Shown: positions 1-8,453 of the stretch, piece by piece | Position numbering within the stretch: the first letter of the stretch is position 1 | How the letters are laid out: the number at the start of each line of letters is the position of its first letter | Translations under genes and position numbers: made by a program | Assembly (NCBI GenBank): GCA_001566295.1 | Contig: KQ964346.1 | Span: 1 to 11,199, forward strand | Source: Microdochium bolleyi | Lineage: Eukaryota; Ascomycota; Sordariomycetes; Xylariales; Microdochiaceae | Direction: 5' to 3' | Length of the DNA stretch: 11,199 nt | Notes under the pieces: model-generated | Seen by the model: the letters and a program-made list of their open reading frames with translations, nothing else | Databases searched by the model: none | What the model was told of the DNA's origin: nothing

Positions 1-382
1 TTCCTGTCGAATATCGTTCGTCTCTTGGGTGTTGGCCGTGTCTCTTGGAAGAGATACCACTCTCGTCAATTGAGTGACTGGTTCAAGTGATGTGTGAGAA
101 TGATACTTAGATTGATCGCTGAAGTACAAAGGTAAGGACTGTCTGTCTAGGAGATCCTTCATGCTATATACCCTTTGTCCTTCATCGTGCCTGTCCTGAG
201 ATCTGTGGATATGTTGTGATCCCATGATCCAGGATCGTTGGATATGTTGTGATCCACATATCCGTCCTTGCCTGTTGCTGACATAATGAAAGTGCTTATG
301 TAACCAGGGGTGTGCTGCCCCGCGTGCATGACCTGCCCTTGTCCCTGGCCCGATCTTGCGACCTGTTGGTCGGGTTGTCACA
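1..382. other. Left flank without RIP scars, LTR-like at its right edge
   Basis: No coding frame is visible on either strand. TpG and CpA are frequent here, whereas from 383 onward TpG nearly vanishes, so a compositional border lies at about 382. The border sequence GGTTGTCACA looks like a retroelement terminus (LTRs usually start TG and end CA). A TATA-like CTATATA lies at 164-170, about 210 bp before that edge, as in a fungal LTR read on the + strand. Two readings remain: the 5' LTR of the adjacent gypsy element (its 5' half lying outside the window), or an unrelated LTR or unique flank joined to a 5'-truncated element. The lack of RIP argues against the first; the very short distance to Gag neither proves nor excludes it. 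Confidence 0.35.
206..255. repeat. 17-bp direct repeat (two copies)
   Basis: TGGATATGTTGTGATCC occurs at 206-222 and again at 239-255, separated by 16 bases. The second copy is followed by CATATCC, which can pair with its GGATATG to form a 7-bp hairpin stem. Role unknown; duplicated regulatory boxes are common in LTR U3 regions, but this is inference. Confidence 0.8.
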
Positions 383-387
383 TTAGC

Positions 388-420
388 TAATAACGTTCTA
401 AGCGGCCGCTAACGTTATTA
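388..420. repeat. 33-nt near-palindrome at the retroelement border
   Basis: TAATAACGTT (388-397) is the exact reverse complement of AACGTTATTA (411-420). Between them AGCGGCCGCT (401-410) is itself a perfect palindrome, so the whole can fold as a 15-bp stem with a three-base CTA bulge. It lies six bases inside the compositional border at 382 and overlaps the first readable Gag codons. It may be accidental, or reflect a leader hairpin. Confidence 0.7.
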
Positions 421-1148
421 ATACTCTAACTATCGGGAAACCTAAGTTTAACACCCCCGTTAAGTTCGATAGATCCCTAAGTAAGCTAAGGGGATTCCTC
501 ACCTAACTTAAGGCGTACTAGCGATAGTACGACCTACAGTTCGTTACCCTAACTAATAGGGTAATCTACGCGGTAGGATATATAGAAGGGAAGGCGCTAA
601 GGTAGATCGAACTGTACCTCAGTACCGTGATAGACTACGATTGGGAGGACGTTAGCAGAGAAATAAAGGAGATCTTTAAGGACTTTAACGGATTCGAGAA
701 CGCGATGGAGTCCCTGTTCCAGGACCCCGATGAGAAGCGCCACGCGGAACGAGAACTCAACAAGCTGCGACAAACCAAGTCCGCAGCCGAATACTCCGCA
801 GACTTCCGCTATATTATTCAGTAACTCGACCTTATAGAGGAGTCTAAGATTTCCATATTCTATAATAGGCTGAAGGAGGACGTTAAGGACGAGCTTATTA
901 AGCTCCTTAACCTACCGGACAAGTTCCTTAAGTATAACGAGCTCGTAATCAAGATCGACACACGACTCTATAAGCGTAAGAAGGAACGGACCTACCGAGA
1001 ACCTAATACGACTTGATTCTAGCTGTGACTGCGTTAACCTACTTACTAGCGGGATATAAAAAGGATTGTTCACACTACCGCTACCGGGACCCACGCAGGA
1101 CCTATGGACTTTAGTAAGGCTGTTAAAAAGAATAGGCGTACTAAGGCT

Positions 1149-1190
1149 TACTATAACTATAGAAAAGAAGGACACTTTACTAATAAGTGC
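1149..1190 (+). other. Damaged CCHC zinc knuckle of Gag
   Basis: The retroviral-type knuckle C-x2-C-x4-H-x4-C is present with its spacing intact. The first two Cys positions are Tyr (codons at 1149 and 1158), while His (1173) and the last Cys (1188) survive. Cys to Tyr by TGT to TAT is the TpG-to-TpA change expected from RIP on the opposite strand. In working elements this knuckle binds the element RNA. Confidence 0.85.
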
Positions 1191-1697
1191 GATAAGCCAC
1201 GAAGGGCTTATAACCCCGCACCAGAGCGGACGATTAAGGTAAGTTACGCCTTAGGGATAGTCGAAGACCTCGAGGAGGCACTATCCAATGACGAGGTAGA
1301 AGACCCACGTGCACCTAGGGCGCTTATTATATCGGTAACGGAGTAGAAGGCCTATACACTATAAGACGTTAAAAAAATAGACTCGAGTAACCAGAGTAAT
1401 AACGCACCCGATAACGACATCGAACTATTAGTTCTCGCATATACTAATAAGGAAGTCTACGACTCACCCGAACTATACGAGGTAGACTATAAGGATGACT
1501 CTAGTGAGACGGAGTAGTAAGGGGACTCTAATTGGTCCGACGACCTAGAAGAAAGGGGTACTAAGAAACGGCACTTCTAGGGTATGTATATCGATAACAC
1601 TCGAGACGTCTAATACTGCCTCTCGTAGCCCGACCGACCACAGGTTAAGGGAGATCACAGCTAGGTAAATATCGCCAACGATAATCACTGGAAGATC

Positions 1698-2690
1698 CTA
1701 TGGATCTACTGTGTGTACGACGCTTGCTTTAACTACCTCAGTCAAAAGGTAAAGCACAAATGTTTCCCACGTAGGGATAATAATGAACCTATCCCTGCTA
1801 TCGATATAGGCGGCCGAGGTATAGAGGAGTGGATAGTACACCCTAGGGGCGGTATCTATTACGAGCTCGAGGAAACCGAGTATCACCCCGAAGAGTGTAT
1901 CTTTAACACTCGGAGCAGCTAGGATTACCTATACCCTGAGTGCTGAAAGCACTACGAGAGTAAGATCGCCCTTAATATCGGGAGAAGGACCCCCGAACTA
2001 TTAGGACAAACCAGGGGTACGGAGCTCCTCACGGAGCTCAGTTAACTACTCGAGGACATAGCCTACAGTCTAACTACTAGGGAGTACCTCTAAAATATAC
2101 GATAAGCCTGGGACGAGTAAGTGGCGTTCGTCAGCGAACACGCCCTCGCCACCACGCTTAACTATAAGGAGTTCCTCGAAGTAACTAAGATCATCCAACT
2201 AGAGATCAACGAGAACCCCGAGGGGGATAAGATAAAGCGGCGAAAGGCCATCTGGGAGACAATCGAAGACCTGTATATGGATGGGAACCTCGATATCTCT
2301 CGGGACCACCGACTCGACCGCGAGACAGGCTACTAACAGGGTACCTACTAGTAAAGAAAGTTCTCACAGTACGTCACGGACGTGTATGAAAACCTGGATC
2401 GGATCTTTGGGAACCATATCGAGGCTTACACTATGAAGGAGAGTATGGGGATCGAGGACCTGGTGTAGTACCTCTTTAGGAAGAAGTACCTATAGCCACA
2501 CCTCCCTATCATAGACCTTATAGGATAAGAAATCTCCGACCAGATCTAGAACTAATACCGGAAGACCTTAACGGAGATCATCCGCGAAGCCTTTAACCTT
2601 CAGATTCAGCAATTATACGATAACGGCACCCTCGCTATCGGAAAATACACGGGACAGGGAAAAGGACTAAGGCGCACGTAGGAGGGACGT
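1698..2690 (+). other. Extra cysteine-bearing region between zinc knuckle and protease
   Basis: Most Ty3/gypsy elements place the protease shortly after the zinc knuckle. Here about 1.5 kb of frame-conserved sequence intervenes. It includes a Cys/His cluster: Cys codons at 1710 and 1725 (C-x4-C), His at 1755 and Cys at 1761, Cys at 1896, Cys at 1941 and His at 1950. After it come a conserved-looking EEWIVHPRGGIYYELEE stretch (from about 1830) and a charged helical region (FLEVTKIIQLEINENPEGDK from about 2175). The frame stays open apart from RIP-type stops, which suggests the region was translated as part of Gag or Gag-Pol. I do not recognise the domain; a zinc-binding fold is inference. Confidence 0.55.
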
Positions 2691-2743
2691 ACGTGCCGAC
2701 ACGATAAGTAGCCTCTATCACCACCACCTATAGGAAATAACCG

Positions 2744-3190
2744 ATAATCTCGATCCACCTCGATGGTGAACCTATTAAGGCCCTAATCGACAGTGGAGCC
2801 CAGGGGAACTACCTCAGTCTAAGGGTAGTTAACCGATTATAAATACCTTATAAGCTTAAAGAAAGACTATATCCGATCGTCACCTTCGAGGGTGGACGAT
2901 CAGGATACGACGACGGATAGATTAAAAGAGAGACTATCCCCTTACACGTCGATTTTAAATATCGATAAGAGAAGATTGTATTCGATATTTCCGAGTGCGG
3001 AAGGAACGACGCGATCCTAGGTATAGGCTAGCTTAGGAAAAGTAACCCTACTATCGACTGGACCACCACGACAGTCCACTAGGACAATAGTATCTAATAA
3101 ATAGAGATAGCTATTAACGCTATAGAGATATAAGAACTTAAGGAGATACTCGCTCACGTCCCCTAGGAGTACCACGAGTACGCCGACCTT
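2744..3190 (+). other. Aspartic protease domain (degenerate)
   Basis: The retropepsin signature D-S-G-A is read at about 2789-2800 within LIDSGAQGNYLSLRVV, preceded by the strand HLDGEPIKA from 2756. The conserved ILGIG of the second half appears at about 3014-3028. Retropepsins act as dimers and cut the Gag-Pol polyprotein. Several TAG/TAA codons lie inside. Confidence 0.85.
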
Positions 3191-3199
3191 TTCGAATAA

Positions 3200-4060
3200 C
3201 GAGAAAAATACGGCCTACCCCTACACTCTAAGTGGGACCACGAGATCCCGCTTAAAGAAGGAACTGAACCGTAGTTTAAAGGTATCTACAAACTCAACCC
3301 TGGCGAACGAATCATACTTAAGGAGTACCTCGCTAAGATGCTTAAAAGAGGCTGGATCCGACCCTCGCAATTATCGGCCGGGTATCTAATCCTCTTTATA
3401 CCTAAGAAAAATGGAAAAAGTCGGCTATATGTAGATTACCGATACCTTAACTCTATTACCAATAAAAACCGGTACCTACTACTACTTATCTTAGCCCTGA
3501 GAGACAGGCTGTATGGCGCGGAATAGTTCACGGGACTAGATATGCCTGACGTATATAACTTCATCCGTATCAAGGTCGGAGATAAATAGAAGACGGCGTT
3601 TAGGACGCCAGACGGACATTATGAATACCTGGTGATACCGTTCGGACTTACTAACGCACTAGCAAGTTTCTAAACTATAATAGACTAGATCCTTCGAGAG
3701 TTTATCGACGACTTCGTTATCGTCTACCTCGACGATATCCTGATCTACTCTAAGACTAAGGAGGAGCACTGCCGGCACGTTAAGCTAGTCCTCGATAAGT
3801 TTAGAGAGTATAACCTGTTTCTAAACCTAGAGAAAAGCGAGTTCTATAAATAAAAGATTGACTTTATGGGATACACGATCACACCTAGGGAAGTCTATAT
3901 ACAGACGTCGAAGACTGACGCCCTACGAGAATAGAAGACTCCTAAGACCGTCACCGAGGTCCGGAGTTTCCTCGGGTTCACTAACTACTATAGAGTCTTT
4001 ATTAAGGACTATAGGGACATAGCACGGCTATTAAACGACTTTACTAAAAAGGACTAACCG
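3200..4060 (+). other. Reverse transcriptase domain (degenerate)
   Basis: Motifs in order: KNGKSRLYVDYRYLNSITNK (about 3407-3466); FTGLDM with the first catalytic Asp (about 3527-3544); KTAFRTPDGHYEYL and PFGLTNA (about 3590-3660); and an intact YLDD active site at 3725-3736 followed by ILIYSK. The connection SFLGFTNYYR is at about 3965. RIP damage is clear: Pro to Leu after KNRY, and a TAG where gypsy RTs carry Trp before KTAF. Confidence 0.95.
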
Positions 4061-4129
4061 TTCATATAGGGCGAAGCCCAGGAAAGAGCATTCCGCTAGC
4101 TCATCGCGGCAGTACTCAGCGACCTAATC

Positions 4130-4530
4130 CTTCGTATCCCAGACCCCGACGCTCAGTTCGAGCTAGAAACGGATATATCGGACTACACTATCGGCGCCTA
4201 GTTAGGATAGTACGACGAGTAGGGACGGATACACCTAGTAGCGTTTATCTCGAAGTCCTTCAACGGAGCCGAAAGAAACTACTATATATACGAAAAAGAA
4301 CTTATAGTAATTATAGAAGCTTATACGGAATAGCGATCCTACCTTTTAGGATCCCTACACAAGATTATCGTCCACACTGACTATAAGAACCTCGAGCCGC
4401 TCCTTAAAACAAAGGAACTTAGTGGACGAATAGTACGATAGTACGAAAAGATCTATCAGTTCGACCTCGAGATCAGACATAAAAAGGGCAAGGAAAACGA
4501 GCGAGCAGACGCGCTTAGTCGTTACCCTAA
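4130..4530 (+). other. RNase H domain (degenerate)
   Basis: Catalytic carboxylates can be placed: Asp at 4172 (in ETDISD), Glu at 4298 (in YEKEL) and Asp at 4379 (in HTDYKNLE, where gypsy elements normally have His in place of the Tyr). A TAG at 4331 stands where Trp is usual before RSYLLGS. The chromodomain-side marker ADALSR is at about 4507-4524. The enzyme degrades the RNA strand during reverse transcription. Confidence 0.9.
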
Positions 4531-4619
4531 GAAAAGCGATAAGACAGACAACTCCTTCATATTTCTTAAGCTCAATAACAACAGGACGATCGCGGTGAGC
4601 GCTATCACAATCGACACCC

Positions 4620-4957
4620 ATAACTAAGGGTTGTAGCGGAAGATTATTAACGAGACCCTCAGATACTCTTCAGACATTAAACAGAGTTATAAGGACGACC
4701 CCCGCTACAACCTAACTAGGATCGGTAACGGAGTTATAAAACATTGTGGGAAAAGGTGGCTACCCGAAAACATCTGTAAGGAAGTTATCGCAAGCATCCA
4801 CGAACACCCGCTACACGGACACTAAGGAATTTTTAAGATAATTAAGAGAGTTCAGAAGCTGTTTAGCTTTAACAATATGAGGAAGTAGGTCGAAGAAGTA
4901 GTTGGGAGCTGTGACCTGTGTGCGCGAAGTAAGCCGTCGCGACACAAGCCTGGAGAA
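4620..4957 (+). other. Integrase N-terminal zinc finger, truncated
   Basis: The HHCC finger is complete: His at 4799 and 4820 (HEHPLHGH) and Cys at 4910 and 4919 (CDLC), followed by ARSKPSRHKPG. Stops at 4823 (TAA) and 4889 (TAG) lie at Gln positions of the family. The protein breaks off at 4957, before the DDE catalytic core. Confidence 0.92.
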
Positions 4958-5250
4958 TAGTGCGCGCGCGCGCGCCGGCCAGGCGCGGCCGCGCCCCGCC
5001 CCCGTACCGGCGCCGGCCAAGCGGGCGCGCGCGCCGCCGCCCAGCGCCGCCCCACCGCGCCCCACCGCGGGGCCCGCGGACCCACCGCGCGTCGGGGAGC
5101 GGGGCCGCTAGGCCCGATCGGGAAGGCGCGCGCCGGCGGCGGCCCCACCGCGCGTGGGCGGCCCTCGTGCCCGGAGGCACCAGACGCCGCGCCGGCCCTA
5201 CCGCCCGCCCATATATACGGTACAGCGTGTATATATATATGTCGACCCGG
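4958..5250. other. Very GC- and CpG-rich block at the retroelement break
   Basis: Composition changes abruptly from the TpA-rich element to a block dominated by CG, GCC and GGC. It begins with an alternating (CG)n tract at about 4961-4975 that could adopt Z-DNA. A TA dinucleotide run lies at about 5228-5240. Long open frames exist on both strands only because GC-rich DNA lacks stops; none has recognisable protein content. CpG is not depleted, so neither RIP nor CpG deamination has acted much here. Confidence 0.85.
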
Positions 5251-5268
5251 TGCCTGGAGGCACCAGAT
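5168..5268 (+). repeat. Short palindromic repeat, copies upstream of the array
   Basis: TGCCCGGAGGCACCAGA at 5168-5184 and TGCCTGGAGGCACCAGAT at 5251-5268 match the palindrome consensus of the downstream array. A decayed copy may lie around 5306-5333. Arms TGCCT/AGGCA flank a two-base centre, and a YAGA tail gives direction. Confidence 0.8.
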
Positions 5269-5377
5269 GCCGGCCCGGCCCAGGACCACAACACTAGCAC
5301 CCGCGCCTCCGGGCATAGGCACGGCACTAGATACCGGCAGCGCAGTAGCCCCACAGCCCGGCCCGTATCCCTACCCG

Positions 5378-5600
5378 TGCCCCCAGGCACTAGATCAGAT
5401 ACGTAGGGCAGTACCGCAGCGCCGCCCATGCCTGGAGGCACTAGATGCCGGCCCCGTAATACTATACCGCGCTGCCCGTGCCTGGATACACTAGATACTA
5501 GGCCAGTACCATATAGCGCTGCCCGTGCCTGGAGGCACTAGATACTAGGCCAGCACCACTATAGCGCTGCCCGTACCTAGAGTTTAAGGTACTAGACCGG
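5378..5600 (+). repeat. Degenerate tandem array, period 47-51 bp
   Basis: Units starting at 5378, 5429, 5479, 5526 and 5574 are spaced 51, 50, 47 and 48 bp. Each opens with a variant of the palindrome TGCCTGGAGGCACTAGAT, followed by a less conserved spacer ending in CGCTGCCCG. The last unit (5574) is strongly decayed. It is a subtelomere-type satellite lying just beyond the 3' end of the helicase pseudogene. Confidence 0.85.
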
Positions 5601-5608
5601 GTTTAGAT

Positions 5609-5705
5609 TCAGTACTACACTATAGCAGTAGGTAAGTAGCTACACACCGTCTTAGCAGAGTTAGGAGTAGTTATTAATTATTATTCCGGGCTCAAGTCGT
5701 TAGGT
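5609..5705 (-). promoter_or_regulatory. 3' flank of the helicase pseudogene, candidate polyadenylation region
   Basis: Just past the helicase TGA, the minus strand reads AATAATAATTAATAA (complement of 5671-5685), the only strongly A/T-rich patch near the gene end and a plausible degenerate poly(A) signal. Nothing else is recognisable here. Confidence 0.35.
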
Positions 5706-6534
5706 TCAGTAGGCAACCCCTCCCTCCTGGGACAGCTTCTTCATCGCTAGAGCGATAACCAGTATACTATTCACATACAGTAACCACCCTAGACTCTGCT
5801 TAAAACCCTCCCGCAGCCAAGCGCCCACCGTCCCGTCCCCTGTCTTACCCAGGTACAGACCCTCCCTGCCGTCGAAGCCCTCGTCACGCAGCTTGCCTAG
5901 GCCACTCAGCGCCGCGATTATATCGTTAATAATGCCCGGCGCCTCCAGCAATAGCGCGCCGCACAGGTCCTAGAGGCAGGCGCCTAGTGTGTATCCGCTT
6001 TCATCCCGCGCTATATCTGTCGGGTGCTAGGGTCGAGGATAGCCGTAGACGAAGTAGTACGACTAGCTGGCTAGCCTGTCGCCGCCTATACTAGGGTTCA
6101 CCGAACGTCGTATACCGCGGATCTTAGCGGCTATCGCTCTGCTATACCCGGCCGCGATATCGTGAGTCGTATGGCTGTTCCCTTCCACTAAGCACACCGC
6201 ATAGAGCCCGCTCACGGCCATCTCGACGATAAACCTGCGAAAACGGCCCACGTCGACCAGGTACTCGATATATTCTGTACGACCTGACCACTCGCTCACG
6301 GTTAGGGTCTGCTCGTCGCGGCGCAGTAGCTCAGTACCCCCGTCTTCCTCTAACGCGTCACTGTATATCGGCGAGGCAGCCTTGGAGAAGGCCTCGATTC
6401 GGTGACTGGCTCGTCCCAGGATCCTCGAGACTGGGTCGCTATCGTCGTCGTCGTCGCTGTTATGCTCTTCTTTAACCTGTGTAGGAGCCACTGGCGCCGG
6501 CGCCACAGCCACCGGAGCGGCTGTACTGTCACCC

Positions 6535-6586
6535 GGTGCCTAGAGGTAGCGCCCTGTGGCTACCGTCTCTTCTGCCTCCAGGCACC
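6535..6586. repeat. 52-bp hairpin element in the TLH coding frame
   Basis: Arms GTGCCTAGAGGTAG (6536-6549) and CTGCCTCCAGGCAC (6572-6585) differ from perfect complementarity at two positions, both CpA-to-TpA type on one strand or the other. One extra pair flanks them. An inner stem GCTACC/GGTAGC brackets the loop. On the minus strand the element is read in frame (WCLEAEETVATGRYL, stop, APG) in the linker after the Cys4 cluster; the stop at 6543 is one of the RIP changes. Confidence 0.8.
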
Positions 6587-6620
6587 AGACCGCCCCAGAC
6601 GGCCTCACTGCCGCTGCCCT

Positions 6621-6701
6621 GCACGCCCCGCACGTGTTATACCGGTAGCCGCAATCGTATGCCTCGCCGTCGAGGTACTCGGACACTACGCTGTGGTGAC
6701 A
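6621..6701 (-). other. Cys4 zinc cluster after the helicase core
   Basis: Residues C1205, C1221, C1228 and C1231 (C-x15-C-x6-C-x2-C, in AQCHHSVV...YNTCGAC) sit directly behind helicase domain 2, where RecQ proteins carry their zinc-binding subdomain. Bacterial RecQ has a somewhat tighter spacing. All four cysteines survive RIP. Confidence 0.7.
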
Positions 6702-6782
6702 CTGCGCCTCGGCGAACTCCCGCACCTTACCGTACAGTCGTCCCTTATCGGTAACTAGGTATATAGACGACGGGTTGCCCTA

Positions 6783-7595
6783 TCGGCCTACGCGGCTAAA
6801 TTACTAGCAAAGCGTGACTAGATTAAACGCCTTAATGCACACCACGAGCGGCAGCTGCTTGAAGTCCACGCCTAGGCCTAGCTTCGTCGTGGCTATAATG
6901 ACGCTGCCGTCCTGCTGCCACTTTATTAGGCTGGCGTCGAGCTCCGCGTCTTCTATGCCCCCGTGGTACTTGCACGCACTAAGGTCCTTGCTCAGCGTGT
7001 CGTATAGGCCCTTCGACGTCGTGTAAATGATAGCCTTGTCGCTGCCTTGGAGTTCGCGCACGAGTGTAGTAGCGACCTGCTGGTACTGGTCGCTTGCTGA
7101 GTTGATGTAGTTATAGGCCAGATTGGCCCTCTCGCTTAGCGCCCGTACGACACGTACGGCCTCCCTGTCCCAGCCGGCGAGTTTGTGGAACTCGTGCTCC
7201 TTTAACGGCGGCAGCGTGCCCGTTATTGCCACCACCCGATCGTATAGAGCCGCCGCCTGCTGGATCATCTTCTGCACGGTCGGCCGGAAGTTGCTGCCCG
7301 TGACCAGTATCTCCTAGGCCTCGTCTACGACTATGCGGTCGAGGCGGCGCCCGGCCTTTGCCCGCCCGGCGTAAGCCTGGAACGATGCGGACCCGAGTGA
7401 CTCCGGTGTCACGATTATAACCGACGCCGTCGACCTGGCCTCGGTGCCCTAGACCTCGCAGTCGATGCCGTGCTCTTGTAGGCGCTGCTGTGTGGCCTGC
7501 TGTAGGCTCTTGAGCGGCTATACCACGATAGTCGTGGATTCGGGCTGTATAAACGTAGGGAGGCCGAAGACCACCGACTTACCGCTGCCTATGCC
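6783..7595 (-). other. RecQ helicase core motifs of the TLH pseudogene
   Basis: Motifs in order: Walker A GIGSGKS (907-913, Lys 912); TPESLGS (motif Ib/c); DEA followed by a TAG (997-1000), so the DEAx box is broken at its fourth residue; AITGTLPP (motif III, 1029-1036); RANLAYN linking the two lobes; AIIYTTSK (motif IV, about 1094-1101); YHGG (1116-1119); W1132 and VIIATTKLGLGVDF (motif V, 1138-1151); and motif VI remnant SRVGR (1173-1177) preceded by two stops and followed by one. The first Gly of motif VI is Ser, a RIP-type GGC to AGC change. No activity is possible. Confidence 0.93.
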
Positions 7596-7910
7596 AGTTA
7601 CGTATAGGACAACGTTGATATTCGGGTCTGATATTGCTCTGAACGCCCGCGCTTAGTGCGAGCGGATCTCTATAGCGCCGTCCTGTAGTAGCGCGCGCAG
7701 GTTTACGGACGTGCCGATATCCTGGACGCTCTGCAGGCGTGTCTCCTGCTGCTCCCCGGCGACGTCCCGGGTGGCCATCGGATTATTATAGACCCCACCG
7801 ATCTAGCGCTTCGAGCCTTTCTCGTCCGTGTCGAGGTCCTAGAAAGCGTGCTAGAGCTTCGAGGCACCGAGGAATCTCTTAACGTCCGCCTCTAATATCC
7901 TCTCGACGGT

Positions 7911-8453
7911 ATATCGCATCGCCGCCGTAGCTGAGGAGTGCGACGCCTGCTTGTCGAGTAACCCCTGTACTGCCTTATTATCGCCGCTGGTGCCGTTTAT
8001 ATCGATATTGTTGAAGAAGCCCGCCACGTCCCGGCGGCCCTAGGCCGTTGCTAGATGTCTCCAGTCTAGAGGCTTCAGCTCAATCCCCACAGCGGTATAC
8101 GACAGCTTCTTTATACTGCTGGTCAGCTGGTCGTATACGGTCCGGTTGTCGAGCTTGCCGACGATAACGCTATCGCTAAACAGGTATGGGTTCGGTGGCA
8201 GCAGCTGGCCCTTTATCGTGTCGCCCCGTATCGTGCTCTCGATTACATGTGCGAAGGGCTGCACCACACATAGGTAGACGACCACCAGTCTCGAGAGCCT
8301 CGCCGGTAGGAAGCGCCAAACAGGCCTCTCGCCGCCACGCCATATGGTCTTGCTGCTGAAACAGTATATGGCTATATGGCTGCCACACAGTAGGAGCGAC
8401 CGCTTGCTGATAGCAGTGTTGACGAAGCGCAGTGTCGCGATGTCTGGCCTGCG
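7911..8453 (-). other. Tyrosine-recombinase-like region within the TLH pseudogene
   Basis: Between the N-terminal part and the RecQ core the frame shows GRRPDIATLR (Arg 621, codon 8453-8451), SSKT (Lys 655, codon 8351-8349), DWRHLATA (Arg 752, codon 8060-8058) and ASHSSATAAMRYTV (His 792, codon 7940-7938; Tyr 801, codon 7913-7911). This matches the Arg-I / Lys / Arg-II / His / Tyr order of tyrosine recombinases, and the nine-residue step from His to Tyr is the family's usual value. The first His of the HxxR box is Leu here, and Arg-I to Arg-II (131 residues) and Arg-II to His (40) are longer than in XerD. A TAG lies at codon 758. The relationship is inference from motifs. Confidence 0.5.

Larger units (their letters stand above)
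390..2690 (+). pseudogene. Gag pseudogene of the gypsy element
   Basis: Gag is the structural protein that packages element RNA. The capsid-like part is readable from about 438 (KPKFNTPVKFD) through KLRGFLT at 483-503, AVGYIEG at about 564-584 and IDYDWEDV from 627, a pattern typical of gypsy Gag in ascomycetes. The codon at 390-392 (ATA) may be a RIPed ATG, so the start could lie there; a longer lost N-terminus is equally possible. A CCHC zinc knuckle follows at 1149-1190. The frame then stays readable to about 2690, giving a Gag far longer than usual. Dozens of TAG/TAA codons interrupt it, plus a few TGA, for example at 1014 and 1026 in a poorly conserved linker. Pol follows in the frame one base back. 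Confidence 0.85.
383..4957 (+). mobile_element. Degenerate, truncated Ty3/gypsy LTR retrotransposon
   Basis: Gag, protease, reverse transcriptase, RNase H and integrase zinc finger follow in the Ty3/gypsy (Metaviridae) order on the + strand. Gag is read in one frame (codons starting at positions divisible by 3) and Pol in another (2756, 3338, 4910 and so on share a frame), with no other frame change over 4.5 kb. The breaks are nearly all TAG/TAA, and conserved residues show C-to-T or G-to-A changes: Trp to stop, Cys to Tyr, His to Tyr, Pro to Leu. That is RIP rather than random decay. The element stops at about 4957, just after the integrase HHCC finger; the DDE core and the 3' LTR are missing. 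It could not be autonomous. Confidence 0.93.
2744..4957 (+). pseudogene. Pol pseudogene (protease-RT-RNase H-integrase, truncated)
   Basis: Pol copies the element RNA into DNA and inserts it. One frame runs from about 2744 to 4957 with roughly 30 TAG/TAA stops and no visible frameshift. Domain order is protease, RT, RNase H, integrase zinc finger. This frame is -1 relative to Gag. The crossover between 2690 and 2755 carries several RIP stops, so a programmed frameshift cannot be told from an indel. The coding sequence ends at GGA-GAA (4952-4957), where GC-rich DNA replaces it. About two thirds of the integrase (catalytic core, C-terminal domain) is lost. Confidence 0.92.

Noticed and set aside
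912..1175. Minus-strand ORF across Gag, and similar minus-strand ORFs at 1698-1886 and 4355-4621.
   Set aside because: They lie opposite recognised Gag, Pol or RNase H coding sequence and show no protein features of their own.
2690..2755. Programmed frameshift between Gag and Pol.
   Set aside because: The frames do differ by one base, but I see no slippery heptamer and RIP has altered the region, so an indel is equally possible.
4811..5494. Several overlapping long ORFs on both strands rich in Arg, Ala, Pro and Gly.
   Set aside because: They overlap in multiple frames in GC-rich, repeat-containing DNA, have no recognisable domain, and follow from the scarcity of stop codons at that composition.
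5378..5600. CRISPR-like array (repeats with regular 47-51-bp spacing).
   Set aside because: The setting is a fungal telomere, the intervening segments are related to each other rather than unique, and there are no cas genes.
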